64,000 nt of DNA from Chaenocephalus aceratus (Eukaryota; Chordata; Actinopteri; Perciformes; Channichthyidae): assembly GCA_023974075.1 (NCBI GenBank), contig CM043800.1:4347319-4411318 (forward strand), read 5' to 3'. The notes below the pieces were generated by a model, which was not told where the DNA came from, searched no databases, and saw nothing but the letters and a program-made list of their open reading frames with translations. Shown piece after piece: positions 35,471 through 46,524 of the stretch. The translations under genes were made by a program, and so were the position numbers. The stretch's first letter is position 1. Each line of letters opens with the position of its first letter.

Positions 35471-36099
35471 TGGAATATTAAATGTATATTATCATACTAA
35501 CTGATCTCAAACACATACCAATATATATATATATAAATTGTATTTATTGGGATAAACGTGGCTTATTTCATAACATACATTTAATTATCATTACATGCTC
35601 CTTCCAGCCCCAGTGCACATGCTCGGTCTGCTCTTCCTTCCACCAGCTACACGTAGCTCAATATTTGAGTAGTGTTTGCAGCAGCAGAGGTGTGTTTGTG
35701 TAGCTGCCTATCTCTGTGGGGCAGCCGTTACAGTGTCAGGTCTGGAGGATGGGATTTGGCCTTTGGGGGAAGCGAGGCTGCTGTAAGCCCAGGATGACCT
35801 GACAGCATGGATATTTAATAACTGTCTTAACCGGGACTTCCAACAGACCGGCTGGAGGGTATGAATATGGCAGCACCTTCAACCTTTCACCCCTGAAAAG
35901 CTTCCCAGCAAAAACATGAAGGTACAGAGAGGATTTTGCTCTGTTACACTCTATAACTCCATCTGAGAGCTGTTAGTACTCAGTCACACTGCAATCTCCA
36001 CTCTACACACCTGAGGACAGTTTATTTTAGATAAAGTGTTTAATTGTATCTTTGGCAAAGCAAATGTTATTGGCCATTTCCTGAAATTCCCAGAATGGC
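35471..36099. other. Intron of tsnare1, nothing recognised
   Basis: Unique-looking sequence; no coding or repeat signal strong enough to name. Confidence 0.4.
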
Positions 36100-36490
36100 C
36101 AATAACAAATCAACTTAAAGAGGACGCATTTTGATCATCTTCAGGTGTATATCAGTATGTAGTGTCTCTACTGGGACATGTCTCCATGCTTTAATGTTCA
36201 AAAAGCTCTTTATTTTTCTCATACTGCCTGTGCTGCAGCACCTCTTTTTTTTTTTCACCCTCTGTCTGAAACCAGAGTCCAGTCTGCTTTGATTGGTTAG
36301 CTGGCCCGCTCTGTTTTGATTGGTTAACCGCTTAGAGATGTCCCGCCCCATCACGTACAATGTGTTGGAGTGCAAGCCAATAGGAGCAAGAGTGTTCCAT
36401 AGTGATGTCAGTATGTTACAGAAGTAAATGGAGGCGATTTAACATACACAAAATCCTACAGGAAAGGGAAGACAGCAAGGGTGTAAAAAT
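36100..36490. repeat. Dispersed repeat family R1, copy 2
   Basis: CTGTTTTGATTGGTTAACCG, GATGTCCCGCCCCATCACGT and GTGTTGGAGTGCAAGCCAAT parallel 14740-14860 closely. Confidence 0.65.
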
Positions 36491-36569
36491 AGATTTATAC
36501 AAAACTGAAACTAAGGCGGGAAATTAGTTTTGTTTACAGTCCACATCGGAACATAAGAAGTTTGTTAAG

Positions 36570-36915
36570 AAGGACTTCCGGTGAGCAAGGCGAGTGAGAT
36601 GGCTGCTTAATTTTTAGCTCCCGATAGCGATTGAAAACCAACCCCCTTAACTCGCCAATTAATATACAAATCGATTGTAATTTGTATTGGAATGAGAGGG
36701 GGAAAGAGAACTAGAAGTCAGAAGAAAGGTGACAAACTAGAAAGACAGAATTCACCGGAGATGGAAGACGCTCAAAGCTCCATTAGCTCACAACAGGACT
36801 CGGCAGACACCATGCGCTCAGTGCTCCAGGAATACGCAATTTCAGGGCTGAGCATAAAGTGGACTAAAACAACTTAAAGAAGGAATCAAGGGAGACATGA
36901 ACACGGTTATTTTAT
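36570..36915 (+). pseudogene. L1-like LINE 5' end and ORF1 start, truncated
   Basis: ACTTCCGGTGAGCAAGGCGA and GAGATGGCTGCTTAA resemble the 5' leader of fish L1-type elements. An open frame from 36692 encodes a lysine/arginine-rich start, MRGGKRTRSQKKGDK, then SPEMEDAQSSISSQQDS, as in L1 ORF1 proteins (RNA-binding chaperones). A frameshift near 36860 shifts LKQLKEGIKGDMN into another frame, and the rest is missing. Confidence 0.45.
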
Positions 36916-37066
36916 TTTGAAATTAATTTCCTGACGGGGGCCAAAAAAGCCAGAGATTATAGAATTAAACAAATAAATAAAAACAAGGATAATTGTGTGT
37001 TGTTGAGTAAATAACAGTGTGTTATTTAGAAAATAATAACAAATTAGAAGGAAAAAAAAGATTTAA

Positions 37067-37834
37067 CACTAGAACCGCCAGAGGTCGCTGTATACCTATA
37101 ACCGCAAACAGGTAAAATGTTCCCGCTATTGATTTGCAAGGTACAATGTTCTTTTATTTATCATACAGAACAGTGAGTTCCGATCGCACAGGGATGAAAC
37201 GTATACCAATAGAATCTGTGGACTCTCAGCTTTTCATATGATATAGTTTGTGCAGATAGCATGAAGTATAACATATCGCTACCAGTGCTGATTTAAACGC
37301 TTGGTGTTAGACTTGTGTTTTGTTTAGGTACACATCTCTCTATCTATCTATTGATCCATCTGTAATGTTCTGTTCTATGGACATATAATGGTCTACATAA
37401 ACAGACGACGCAGACTACTTCTCTCATTCCGAGTGTCCATCTTTATTCAACTGACATGTAACCTGCATGCATTACGTCTTCAACGTGAGCTCAGTCATCC
37501 AAGATATTGTGTTCTCCAAGATGTTAGTTACACTATCTCTCTATAAGGAACCGCAGTAGACAAAAGGCGTTGCTATAGCAACACGTCATGTTTACGCTGC
37601 ATTTTCTATGAGGTAAATATTACCCGCTGGCGGATATGGGTATAAATGGAAATTTTTTGGGCGATTTTTTCAATCTGACTTCCTATTGACAATTTTTAAC
37701 AACAGAGGGTGCTATATAAAAACACACTTTCAGGAAAAGTCACGGACTGGGAGACTTTAATATGTAATGGAAAAAAAGTTACATACAATCAAAAAAAAGC
37801 TGCGGGTAAAATGTACCCGTTGGCGGTTCTAGTG
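37067..37834. mobile_element. piggyBac-type MITE
   Basis: Bounded by TTAA on both sides (37063-37066 and 37835-37838), the piggyBac target duplication. Terminal inverted repeats begin CACTAGAACCGCCA and end TGGCGGTTCTAGTG, perfect over 14 bp, with a further GTACCCG/CGGGTAAA pairing near the right end. The 768-bp interior has no transposase. Confidence 0.9.
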
Positions 37835-37969
37835 TTAAAAAATAAATACAGATTTCAGTATTCTGAGGCTCTGAGCCCCATTTATTTTCCTCACAGACGG
37901 CAAAAAAAAAGTCCGACATTATACGATTTAAAATAAAAACAATAATCGTGGCTTGATATTGAGTAAGAA

Positions 37970-38167
37970 AATGTTTTATGAACCACACAGCTTCCGGTCT
38001 TCCAAGACCCGACCGGACAAAAATACGTGTTGCAGGCACGAAACACACTACCAATACATTGCTTTTAAAATTGTTCTGTGTAAAAAAAGGGGGAAATCGT
38101 GTTGGTGAACACGAATCAATAGATTCAATGTCGTGACTATAACACGAAATGCTGTGAGACTGGGTTG
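37970..38167 (-). mobile_element. TIR element terminus (CAACCCAGTCTCAC family)
   Basis: Ends at 38167 with GCTGTGAGACTGGGTTG, the reverse complement of the end at 25008. The adjoining CGTGTTGGTGAACACGAATC and ACTATAACACGAAATGC fit the same repeat family. Confidence 0.55.
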
Positions 38168-38394
38168 CCTGATGACCTGCAGCAGTTTGTTGGTGTGTTT
38201 GTCCAACTGCACCAAGAACTTTGTCTCCAATGGAAATGTTGTTATGGGCATGAACTCAGCATTTACCTAGAAAGTATAAGCAGCATAGAAAACAAAAAAC
38301 ACTACGAATTCATAATACACATATTTTTTATAAAGACCCAACGGTTTGCATTATGCCCACAGCTCTCTGACCAATGAGATATTTTCGAGCAGTG

Positions 38395-38577
38395 TTAGTT
38401 TACAATTGAATAATAATAATACATTTGATTTATATAGCACACTTTAAAAAGAACGTCATCTCAAGGTGCTTCACAAAGCTAAAAGGAGAAAATAAAATAA
38501 AAATTCTTCCCGCGACCCCCCTGCAGTACCCCCGCGACCCACCAGGGGTCGCGCCCCACAGTTTTTAAAACCACTGG
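38395..38577. mobile_element. Small TE ends: LINE-like tail and hAT-type terminus
   Basis: TTGATTTATATAGCACACTT looks like a LINE 3' tail. GGGGTCGCGCCCCACAG and TTTTTAAAACCACTG resembles a hAT terminus (CAGTGGTTTT in reverse). Both are partial. Confidence 0.4.
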
Positions 38578-38600
38578 CGTAGTCCAATTAGCTGACACAT

Positions 38601-39552
38601 CTATAAAGACTCATTTGTGAGGCTTGTAGCCCTCACACATTCCCCTCCTTCTGGAATCACGCCATGAGAGCGTGATAGGAAGTCCGCAGTAGTGTTGTCC
38701 CGGCCAGGAATGTGCTGGATGGTGAAGTTATATGGCTGCATTGCCAGGTACCATCTGGTGATGCGGCTGTTGGCATCCTCCATCCCTGCCATCCACTTCA
38801 GGGCTTTATGATCAGTTTGTAGGATGAACTCTCTTCCCAGGAGGTAGTACTTGAGAGAGTCCAGGGCCCATTTCACTGCCAGGCATTCTTTCTCAACAGT
38901 TGAGAGTAGCGAGTCTCCCTTGGGAACAGTTTCCTGCTGATATAGGCCACGGGGTGAAGGTCATTGGGCTCTCCCTGCAAAAGACCTCTCCCAAACCTCT
39001 GTCTGAAGCATCCGTTTGCAATATGAAGTCTTTAGCAAAATCAGGACTACACAAAACGGGGTTCTTACTCAGTGCATCCTTGAGGTCGTTAAAAGCAGAC
39101 TCCGCCTCCTCACTCCACTGCAGCAAAGTTGGGCCCATCCGCTTAGTCATATCTGTTAGAACAGCAGCACGAGAGGAATAGTTGGGCACAAATCGACGGT
39201 ACCAACCTGACATTCCCAGGAATGACTTCAGCTGGGTCTTTGTCTGTGGAGGCTGACAGAACTGGATGGCTTGTAGTTTGTGGGTCTGGGGTTTGATAAC
39301 TCCGTTGCCAATAATATAACCAAGATATTCTGTCTCAGTCCTGCAAAACTGGCACTTTGAGTGGTTGACAGTCAATCCAGCCTCCTTTAGACGTCCAATG
39401 ACTGCTTTCAGATGGTCCAAATGATCCTCCCATGTAGCACTGTGAATGACAATATCATCAAGATATGCTGCAGCAAAATATGACAATCCCAACAATACCT
39501 GATCCATTAATCTTTGGAACGTAGCTGGTGCGCCGTGCAGTCCAAACGGCAT
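38601..39552 (-). pseudogene. Gmr1-like reverse transcriptase (part) and RNase H
   Basis: The minus frame from 39552 has the RT motif MPFGLHGAPATFQRLMD, the catalytic AYLDDIVIH box (YxDD form) and the connection AIQFCQPPQTKTQLKSFLGM. RNase H starts with ILQTDASDRGLG. After a frameshift near 38890 it continues as KWALDSLKYYLLGREF, ILQTDHKALKWM and FTIQHIPGRDNTTADFLSR, typical of RNase H in Ty3/gypsy pol. RT copies element RNA to DNA in the particle and RNase H removes the RNA template. The key residues seen are present, but the frame is broken. Confidence 0.87.
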
Positions 39553-39656
39553 TACGGAGAACTGGTACAGACCTCATGGTGTACGGAAGGCTGTTAACTC
39601 ACGGGAATGTGGAGTCAGCGGCACCTGCCAGTAGCCTTTGCATAGATCAATCGTGG

Positions 39657-40364
39657 TTAGAAACTTTGATTTCCCAACCGATCAATGAGTTCATCAATGC
39701 GAGGAACTGGATTAGAATCAAACTCAGAAATTGCATTCAGATAACGGAAGTCTATGCAAAACCGTATGGTGCCATCCTTCTTTGGTACCAATACAATGGG
39801 GTTGCACCAATCACTTCTTGATACCTCAATGATTCCCAGGGATATCATCAGATCCACTTCCTCTTTAAGGGACTCCAGGAGGCGCTCAGGGATTCTGTAG
39901 CTCAATCTTCGCACAGAAGCATTCTTCTTTAGCACAATGTTGTGGTCAATAACATTTGTACAACCAGGATTTTCTTTAAAAACTTCTGGGACACAGAGGG
40001 CACTGACCTGGGTTTGCTCATCAGCTGTTAGGTGGTTGAGATCAGGCAAAGCAGCAACAGGTAGAGGAAGGTACTGCGCATCTTCGTCATCCTCTTCTTC
40101 CACATGTCTAATCAACAACACTTCCTTTTTGTCGGACCTGGGAAACCATTCTTTGAATAGGTTAACATGCAACATTCTCTTGGAGCGTGCTTCGCCAGGG
40201 GTTGCACCTATTTTTTCCTTTACCTCATAAGGCCCTTGCCATTTTGCGAGGAGTTTGTCGTCTTGTGTGGAGAGCATAACCAAAACCTTTTGTCCAGCAG
40301 AAAATCTCCTCCCTGGCAGATCTGTCATACCAGGTTTTTTGGTTAATTTGGGCCTCCAACACAT
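39657..40364 (-). pseudogene. Gmr1-like integrase C-terminus joined to RT N-terminus
   Basis: One open frame of 235 codons carries the end of integrase (FSAGQKVLVM, KWQGPYEVKEKIG, LHVNLFKEWFP, the small SH3-like tail) followed directly by the start of reverse transcriptase (LLESLKEEVDLMISLGIIE, NPIVLVPKKDGTIRFCIDFR). This frame itself proves the integrase-before-RT order, because both domains are on one uninterrupted reading frame. The frame ends at 39657 just before the next RT block, so a frameshift or small deletion separates it from the catalytic palm. Confidence 0.87.
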
Positions 40365-41829
40365 TCTGCTGGGCCAGTGCAGTCATTCTGCTCAGTTTCT
40401 CCCTCATGTGGACAACATAGACAACGACACTCTGTGGCTCAGCTGGTTTGGGATTCTTTTCCCAGTGGGTTTTGAGCAAGGAAAGTGGGCCTCTTACCTC
40501 ATGTCCATATAAGAGTTTGAACGGGGATAACCCAGTTGATGTTTGAGGGACTTCTCTGAAAGCAAAAAACACATAGGGTAACCACTGGTCCCAATCAGAT
40601 CCTGTTTCACAGATGAACTTCCTGAGCATTTGTTTCAGCGTTTAGTTAAACCTCTCTGTCAAACCATCAGTCTGAGGATGGTAGGGGTAGTCCTCATTCT
40701 TTTAATCCCCAGTAGTTTATACACATCCTGTATTAACTTACACATAAAGTTAGTCCCTTGATCAGTAAGAATTTCTTTGGGAAACCCTACTCTCGCAAAG
40801 AACTTGCACCAAACAAAAAGCAATTGACTTTGCTTTGACAGTTTTAAGTGGAAAAACTTCAGGATATCTTATAGCATAGTCAGTTATTACTCGCATGAAG
40901 CGATTTCCAGACTTGCTTCTTTCTACCGGGCCCACAATGTCCATACCTAATCGTTCAAATGGAGTAGCTATGACTGGCAATGGTTGAAGAGAGACTTTTG
41001 AAGGGTATTTGGCTGAGGTTTGTTGACATTGAGGACAACTTTTGCAATACTGTGCCACATCAGCGCGTAGACCAGGCCAGTGGAAATGTCTCTGGATTCG
41101 GTCAACAGTTTTGCGTTTTCCTAGGTGACCTGCCCAGGGAATAGAGTGACCCAGCTCAAGGACAAGGTCTCTAACAGACTTTGGTACCATCAGCTGCTTT
41201 GTTGACCCCTGTTGGCGGTACAGTATTTCATTTCCTTGAAAATACCCATCTTCCTTTGAATGTTCAAAGTTCTCCTCTTCTTCCAAGGGTTTGGCCTGCT
41301 TTAGATGAGGAGTTAGACTATCATCCTCTTGCTGCATTTTCTGAATGTAAATAGGCATTTTAAATCCCAAAGGTTGTGGTGGGTTCGGTTCAACGGACAC
41401 ATTTACTGTAGTATTTTGGAACTTTTCCTGTCTTCTCTGTCTACGTGTCTTATGGTTTTTCCCAGGCTGAGCTTCCATATCCTCATTATAGAAAGGCAGC
41501 TCACTGAGAGCTTGAATAGACAGTTCGGTCTCCTTGACTTTTGACCTTGTGAGTGCGACATTACAGGCCTTACTTGGATGCAAAAGATCAAGAAGGACAG
41601 GCAGGTCGTTACCAAGCACCACCGGATAGGGAAGACGATCAGCCACTCCAACATTCAGAAGGTAACTCTGGCCACTCACTTTAAGATAAACATCTGCTGT
41701 GGGATACGGTTTTTCATCGCCATGTACACAGCAAATAGGCACAGTGTCAATCATACTCAAATCATGCGGATAAATGAACTGTCTGAACAAGTGTCTGGCT
41801 GCTGCCACTGTCAATCAGGGCCTTTAACT
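40225..41829 (-). pseudogene. Gmr1-like protease and integrase, frameshifted
   Basis: Near 41829-41790 an aspartic protease site LIDSGSSQTLV is visible, followed after a frame change by FIYPHDLSMIDTVPICCVHG and VVLGNDLPVLLDLL. Integrase follows in the same frame: the zinc-binding HHCC domain (HSIPWAGHLGKRKT and CKSCPQCQ) and the first catalytic Asp in RLGMDIVGPV. The second Asp (LTDQGTNF, near 40755) is out of frame, and the Glu region (TDGLTERFN, near 40660) is followed by a stop. A last frame (40629-40225) has WDQWLPYVFFAFREVPQ and STGLSPFKLLYG. The product would integrate cDNA if whole; here it cannot be made intact. Confidence 0.85.
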
Positions 41830-42114
41830 CACAGCCATTGACTTCCACCATGGTCTCTCTCCGTGGCTGTTGTCGCTCATTCTTTGGCTCCCGGTGACCC
41901 GAATCGAATCGTGAGACCAGTGAAGATGCACAGCCCTAATCTGGGTTAATTTTACAGGATTTTTGAGACAAACAGGTTTAGTGTGTCCCTCTTCACCACA
42001 CAAGTAACAAATTAGTCTCCTGGAGGGTTTAACATTTGAGTTCACCTCTGTTGGTTTCTCCCTTATAGGAGTCTTACCCCATGTTGAGTCCAACCTCTGT
42101 GTTGGCCGAGACAC
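41824..42114 (-). pseudogene. Gmr1-like Gag zinc knuckle with hAT-derived segment
   Basis: The minus frame contains CYLCGEEGHTKPVC, a CCHC zinc knuckle (C-x2-C-x4-H-x4-C) that binds element RNA in the Gag nucleocapsid. It is then interrupted by RAVHLHWSHDSIR, which is not Gag but the translated end of a hAT transposon (41900-41938). The upstream Gag part is missing beyond about 42175. Confidence 0.8.
41900..41938 (-). mobile_element. Isolated 39-bp hAT terminus inside Gag
   Basis: Matches 43334-43372, the right end of the neighbouring hAT, with one difference, and stops exactly at the element's terminal CAGCCCTA. No left end is next to it. Confidence 0.85.
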
Positions 42115-42205
42115 ACCTTGCCCTTTGGGGTCCCTAGATGTCTTCCAGGCAGTGAAGCTCCATGGTTGCTTCTTCCATATATATATACCGTATATGTATA
42201 TGTAT

Positions 42206-43372
42206 TAGGGGTGTTGAAAATAATCGTTTCTACGATGCATTGCGATGCGGACGTGGACGATTCGGTCTCGATGCAGTGACGGAAGATAATCGGTTATAGA
42301 ATAGTAACGTTGCTTCCTGATTTTCCGGCCGCGGCTTTACTATAACGTTTTTTCTGTCACTTTAATATCAAATCGGTCGGTGACGCAGAGATCAGGGAAC
42401 AGACGTGACAGCGGCACAGCGGCACCAAACACGGAGCAGTCTGCTTTATCCACCAACACAAGAACACCAGTCCAGAAGCAACAGCAGAAGGACCCGCTCT
42501 GAATCACTCCGTGTCGCTGCGGCTCAGAGACACAGGAGAGTGACAGGGATTTATGTTTTTCAAAAATAATCGCGTTACAATCATGTCAGGTTTTTGGTGG
42601 ATTTAATTAAGTCTTGGATTGCAAAGTATGAATGTCCTCTAGCAATTTGCAGACGATATATACGTGTGTAAAGTTTGTGAAGGCAGGAGGAAAAAAGCTT
42701 CCGCGATCACCGTCTCCTCTCCGTTCCTCCAAGCCCCGCCCCCTCCCTGAAAAGAATGAGTGACAGGCTGATAGTGACCCGATAGAAACTTTGTTATTCA
42801 CTTAATCACTGAGATATAATGAAGCTTACTTAGTCTCATACATGCATGGGATTTATGTAACAGTAAGACAGAGAATGTAAGTGTGCACCCACATGCACTA
42901 TTTTTGTTTGTAGGCCTATATGCTGTTGTAAATACTCCTGTTGTCTGCTGTGTTCAGACTCAAGTCCTGTGTGTGATGCCACATTCAGGACATTCAGTGT
43001 CCTTTCTTTAACAGAAGGCCGTGGCTAGAAGCTGCAGCTAGACTGCAGAAGCATTAGCTTTTTGTTTTTGAGAATGGAACAACTTCACACACGGAGGCTA
43101 GACCTATACAATTCATTTATTTTGGTTTATAAATTAATGTCAAGACATGTATGTTATTGATTTCTGAAGCACTTTCTAAATAATAAAAAGAGAGTTCATA
43201 TGTATTTACTGCATGTATGCATTGATGAAAAATAAGCCATGTGCAGTAATATAGAAAATTGAGGATGCAACGCATTGGTATGAATCGTGACCGATATCGA
43301 ACCGAATCGATTCGTTGACAGGATAATCGTAATCGAATTGAATCGTGAGACCAGTGAAGATGCACAGCCCTA
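42206..43372. mobile_element. hAT element with 8-bp target duplication
   Basis: Starts TAGGGGTGTTGAAAATAATC, ends GAAGATGCACAGCCCTA, and is flanked by ATATGTAT at 42198-42205 and 43373-43380. Both ends are rich in ATCG/CGAT motifs (AATCGATTCG and similar). The 1167-bp interior encodes no transposase I can recognise. It inserted into an AT microsatellite beside the Gmr1-like element. Confidence 0.9.
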
Positions 43373-43379
43373 ATATGTA

Positions 43380-43444
43380 TATGTATATATATATACAGTA
43401 TATATATATCTATATATATATGCATATACAGTATATATATATGC

Positions 43445-43475
<31 letters not shown>

Positions 43476-43500
43476 CATATACGGTGTGTATATATATATA
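43380..43500. repeat. (AT)n-rich microsatellite
   Basis: TATATA runs with GTATAC and GCATAT interruptions; the left part before the hAT is at 42174-42205. Open frames here are simple-repeat artefacts. Confidence 0.95.
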
Positions 43501-43752
43501 TGTTTTGAGAATCCAAGAGAATGCATTCAATAGGAAATGGGAAAAGTGGAATATTTACATGGTTCACACCAATGAGTAAGTGTATAACTAATTCATTCCT
43601 GTACAGTATGTGTGAATATTGAAGGTCTTCAGACAACTAGTAATTATTGTGCTTTATTTTATAACTGATTTGTGTGTATTATTGTTTGTTGTTTAGGTTG
43701 TTCTGTTATTATTGTTGTGAAAACTCAATAAAAAGTGTAAAAAAAAAGAGGA
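43501..43752 (+). mobile_element. Possible L1-type LINE 3' end with poly(A)
   Basis: Ends with AAACTCAATAAAAAGTGTA then AAAAAAAAAG, that is an AATAAA signal shortly before an A run. The preceding sequence is non-coding. Confidence 0.4.
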
Positions 43753-44125
43753 GTTGGTTAAGAGAGAACGAGGTGTGATGTAGTACCCGTGAAAGTCATC
43801 CGACCATCAGATGTGAGAACACCGGCAGCTGAATGTTGTGGCTTTCTCAAAATGAGACTCGATTGCATTGCATGGTCCATTGAGCAATGCCTGTGTCTGA
43901 AAGTTCCATTTAGTTTTTGTATTGCTTTCTCAAATGATTACAGAACAAGTGAAGATAAGTACAAGGGACCATACACAGCAAAAAGACTGTATACAAAGTT
44001 GGATAGAGAAAGAAGGAGGGGACACAACAAACACACGCAGCTGAAGGATACAACACGGGTTACACTGATGGGGGGAAGCAAGAGGCTCTTGGATAGCACA
44101 GATCCTGTATGAATATGGATGGATG
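43753..44125. other. Non-coding stretch in the tsnare1 intron
   Basis: A 107-codon frame (43789-44112) has no recognisable domain. Nothing else is visible. Confidence 0.4.
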
Positions 44126-44129
44126 TTCG

Positions 44130-45180
44130 AGTATCAGAATACCTTTATTGGAAATGTGCATAGTTACAGCAGGAAAAAGAGCCACAGACAGCTTAATGTT
44201 ACATATGTTAAATATGTGACATGCATTTAAAAAAAGTACTAAGTTATGATATAATTAAAAAAATATATATAATAAAAAATAAAAAGTTACAAAATACACA
44301 TCCTGTAACAGTTCTTAGGATTTATCAGCCAGGTATATATTACACAGTTATAAACGGCATCTATATATATTGCACATCTAGCACATAGTTTGTTGGTATT
44401 TAGCAGCAAGGGGTGATATAGTCTGTGTTGTGTGTAGGGGGGGGGTGAACTAGGGGCTGTGCTGGTTGTATAGTCTGACCGCTGCAGGAAGGAAAATACC
44501 TGTGGTATCTCTCTGTGAGACAGCGGGGGTGCAGCAGCCTATCGCTGAAGGAGCTGCACAGTGACATTCTCCTGTCTCCCACCACCTCCACAGTGTCCAG
44601 AGGACTCCCCAGGACAGAGCTGGCCTTCCTTACCAGTCTGTTCAGTCTCTTCCTGTCAGCAGCCGAGATGCTGCTGCCCCAGCAGGCCACACCATAGAAA
44701 GTGGCTGATGCCACAACAGAGTCGTAAAAAGCATGTGCTGTCAAAACAGTCTTTCAGGGCCTCCTCAGACTCCTCAGACCACTTCTTCACGTTGCGTGTG
44801 GGCACCGGCTGTCTGTGGACCAGAGGTTGGTACACAGGCTGGAGGTGAACAAGGTTGTGATCAGAATTGCCCAGGGGAGGAAGGGGGGATGAGCTGTATG
44901 CATCCTTGGTGTTGGCATACAGTAAGTCCAGTGGTGTATTGCCTCTGGTGGTGCAGGTAACATATTGTTTGAAAGTGGGCAGAGTTTTTGCGAGAGAGGC
45001 CTGATTGAAGTTTCCAGAGATCAGGAGAAGAGCATTTGGGTGCTGTGTCTGCAGTCTGCTTACAGTAGAGCTGATGACGTCACATGCCTCTTCAGCGTTG
45101 GCAGAGGGGGGAATATATGCAGCTATCACGATAACATGCGTGAATTCCCGAGGTAAATAGTGGGGCCTCATGCTAACGGC
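44130..45180 (-). pseudogene. LINE with endonuclease joined to its C-terminus by internal deletion
   Basis: The minus frame from 45171 encodes an endonuclease half: TYIPPSANAEEACD-like text (read here AAYIPPSANAEEACDVI), LLISGNFNQASLA, where Asn replaces the usual Asp of GDFN, and PPLGNSDHNLVHLQPVY. At about 44740 it jumps to AFYDSVVASATFYGVACWGS and then LVRKASSVLGSPLDTVE and SDRLLHPRC, which is the extreme C-terminus of the same LINE type. The whole reverse transcriptase core is therefore missing. The 3' end shows a CAGAATACCTTTATTGG tail near 44137-44153. Confidence 0.8.
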
Positions 45181-46318
45181 TAACAGCTCTATGTCCCTGT
45201 TACAAAGATCATGTTGCCAGGTTTGACCGATGCAAAATAACCTTAACCATAAAATAATCTTCTTTCCCGATGCTAAGAATCAACCCTTAAATGGGCATTC
45301 AGTTTTAAATATTTACATTTTTTTTGTTGCTATTTTCTAAATTCAAGCCATATTACACTGTAATTATACCCATGTTGCACGCATATTACTCCAACCATGT
45401 TATAACATTAATACAACTCTATCAGGCCCTTATAATAAGTCTCCTCTTTGTACGTCTCTGCACCAGTTTGCTTTGTGCTCATGTATTGTGTTGCTGGTGT
45501 TTAAGCTATAACAACGAATTTGTTAAGGACAGAAAAAGTTTGGGTTGAAAATTGGAAACAACAACTTGTCCTGGGGTTATATGGTGGACCGTTAGTTTTA
45601 AAAGATGACCACTGAGGGGTGAAACACTGGGATAAATTCAAATGTTTCAAAGGACAATTTTCCACATTTCTTCAATAGGTAGCAATAATCTAGCATCAGA
45701 AGGAACATTTGTGAAACTATTTTTGAAATGTCAATGTTATGCTGTTTAAAAAGGCTGTCACAGTCGCAGAAAATTACTATGCTAAACAAAGAACTCCATC
45801 AATATTGTCCATCAAGAACCAGACAGCGTAACTTGTGCAATCTTACAATTATTGACTCTGAATTGAGCTTTGAAGCAAATTGTGAAGCTGTTTGCTAAAC
45901 GGATCGCCAGCCTTTGTATTGACTTAGGAAACTGTCCTATTTTAACATCGACAAAACCATGATGATCATGTTTTATCGTGCTTTTATAGTCAATTCTGTC
46001 TTTTTCTTTAATGTCATGGTTCGGTAACCTGCCTTTAAAGAGCATAAACTGTCACTCAGATCATAAAGAGGTCCAGCAGATTGATTGGTAAGCCAAAGTT
46101 AAACGTAGCAGACGGTTACGGCGGTTATCCAGCTCTATAATAAGCTTCTTCCTTCTTTTTATCTGCAAACCAAATCTACTTATAGGTAAAATAAATAACC
46201 TGAACCTGAACTTTTCTATGAAAATATTTTCGTGTCTCATTTAATTTGATGTTTTTCTTGCTTTTTCTCTCTTTTTCACACTTATCTCACCCTGTATTCC
46301 TTCCAATCTTTTCCCCAG
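45181..46318. other. Intron preceding tsnare1 exon c
   Basis: No repeat or coding region recognised. The last 60 bases form a pyrimidine-rich tract (TTTTTCTCTCTTTTTC) before the acceptor. Confidence 0.45.
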
Positions 46319-46409
46319 ACACTCCATGCAGCAACAAACGAACAAAGTGATCACCAGCACCAGCCAACTCATCAAACAGCTCTCTGATATAATCAGCAGC
46401 TCTTCACGG
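46319..46409 (+). CDS. tsnare1: tsnare1 internal exon c
   Basis: A 91-bp exon after a TTCCCCAG acceptor, ending before a GTATTT donor. Its first base completes the leucine left open by exon b, 25.8 kb upstream. It then reads HSMQQQTNKVITSTSQLIKQ followed by LSDIISSSSR. The LHS-QQ-TNK pattern is characteristic of TSNARE1 and related endosomal syntaxins, in the second helix of the Habc domain. It ends in phase 0. The donor is a little weak (GG before GTATTT). Confidence 0.88.
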
Positions 46410-46524
46410 GTATTTTATGCTCCCTTTCCACCTTTCCACCCTCAGTCCCTGTCGTTTTGAAGAATAAACAGAGGATGAAACAACATTTGGGCTAATTAAG
46501 GCTAATCTTGTTTTTGTTGCCCAG

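Larger units (their letters stand above)
38590..42175 (-). mobile_element. Gmr1-like Ty3/gypsy LTR retrotransposon, internal region, broken
   Basis: Reading the minus strand from 42175 downward, the domains are Gag zinc knuckle, protease, integrase, reverse transcriptase, RNase H. Integrase ahead of reverse transcriptase is the order known for the Gmr1 group of Ty3/gypsy elements, in contrast to the normal RT-RH-IN order. No LTR was recognised at either end, and frameshifts and stops interrupt pol. The copy sits antisense in the large tsnare1 intron. The 5' side ends in an AT microsatellite that also received a hAT (42206-43372). Confidence 0.85.

Noticed and set aside
38590..42175. Endogenous retrovirus
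   Set aside because: No envelope frame is visible, and the integrase-before-RT order fits a Gmr1-type LTR retrotransposon.
43117..43636. Tyr/Ile-rich open frames on both strands
   Set aside because: Translation of an AT microsatellite and of a hAT end.
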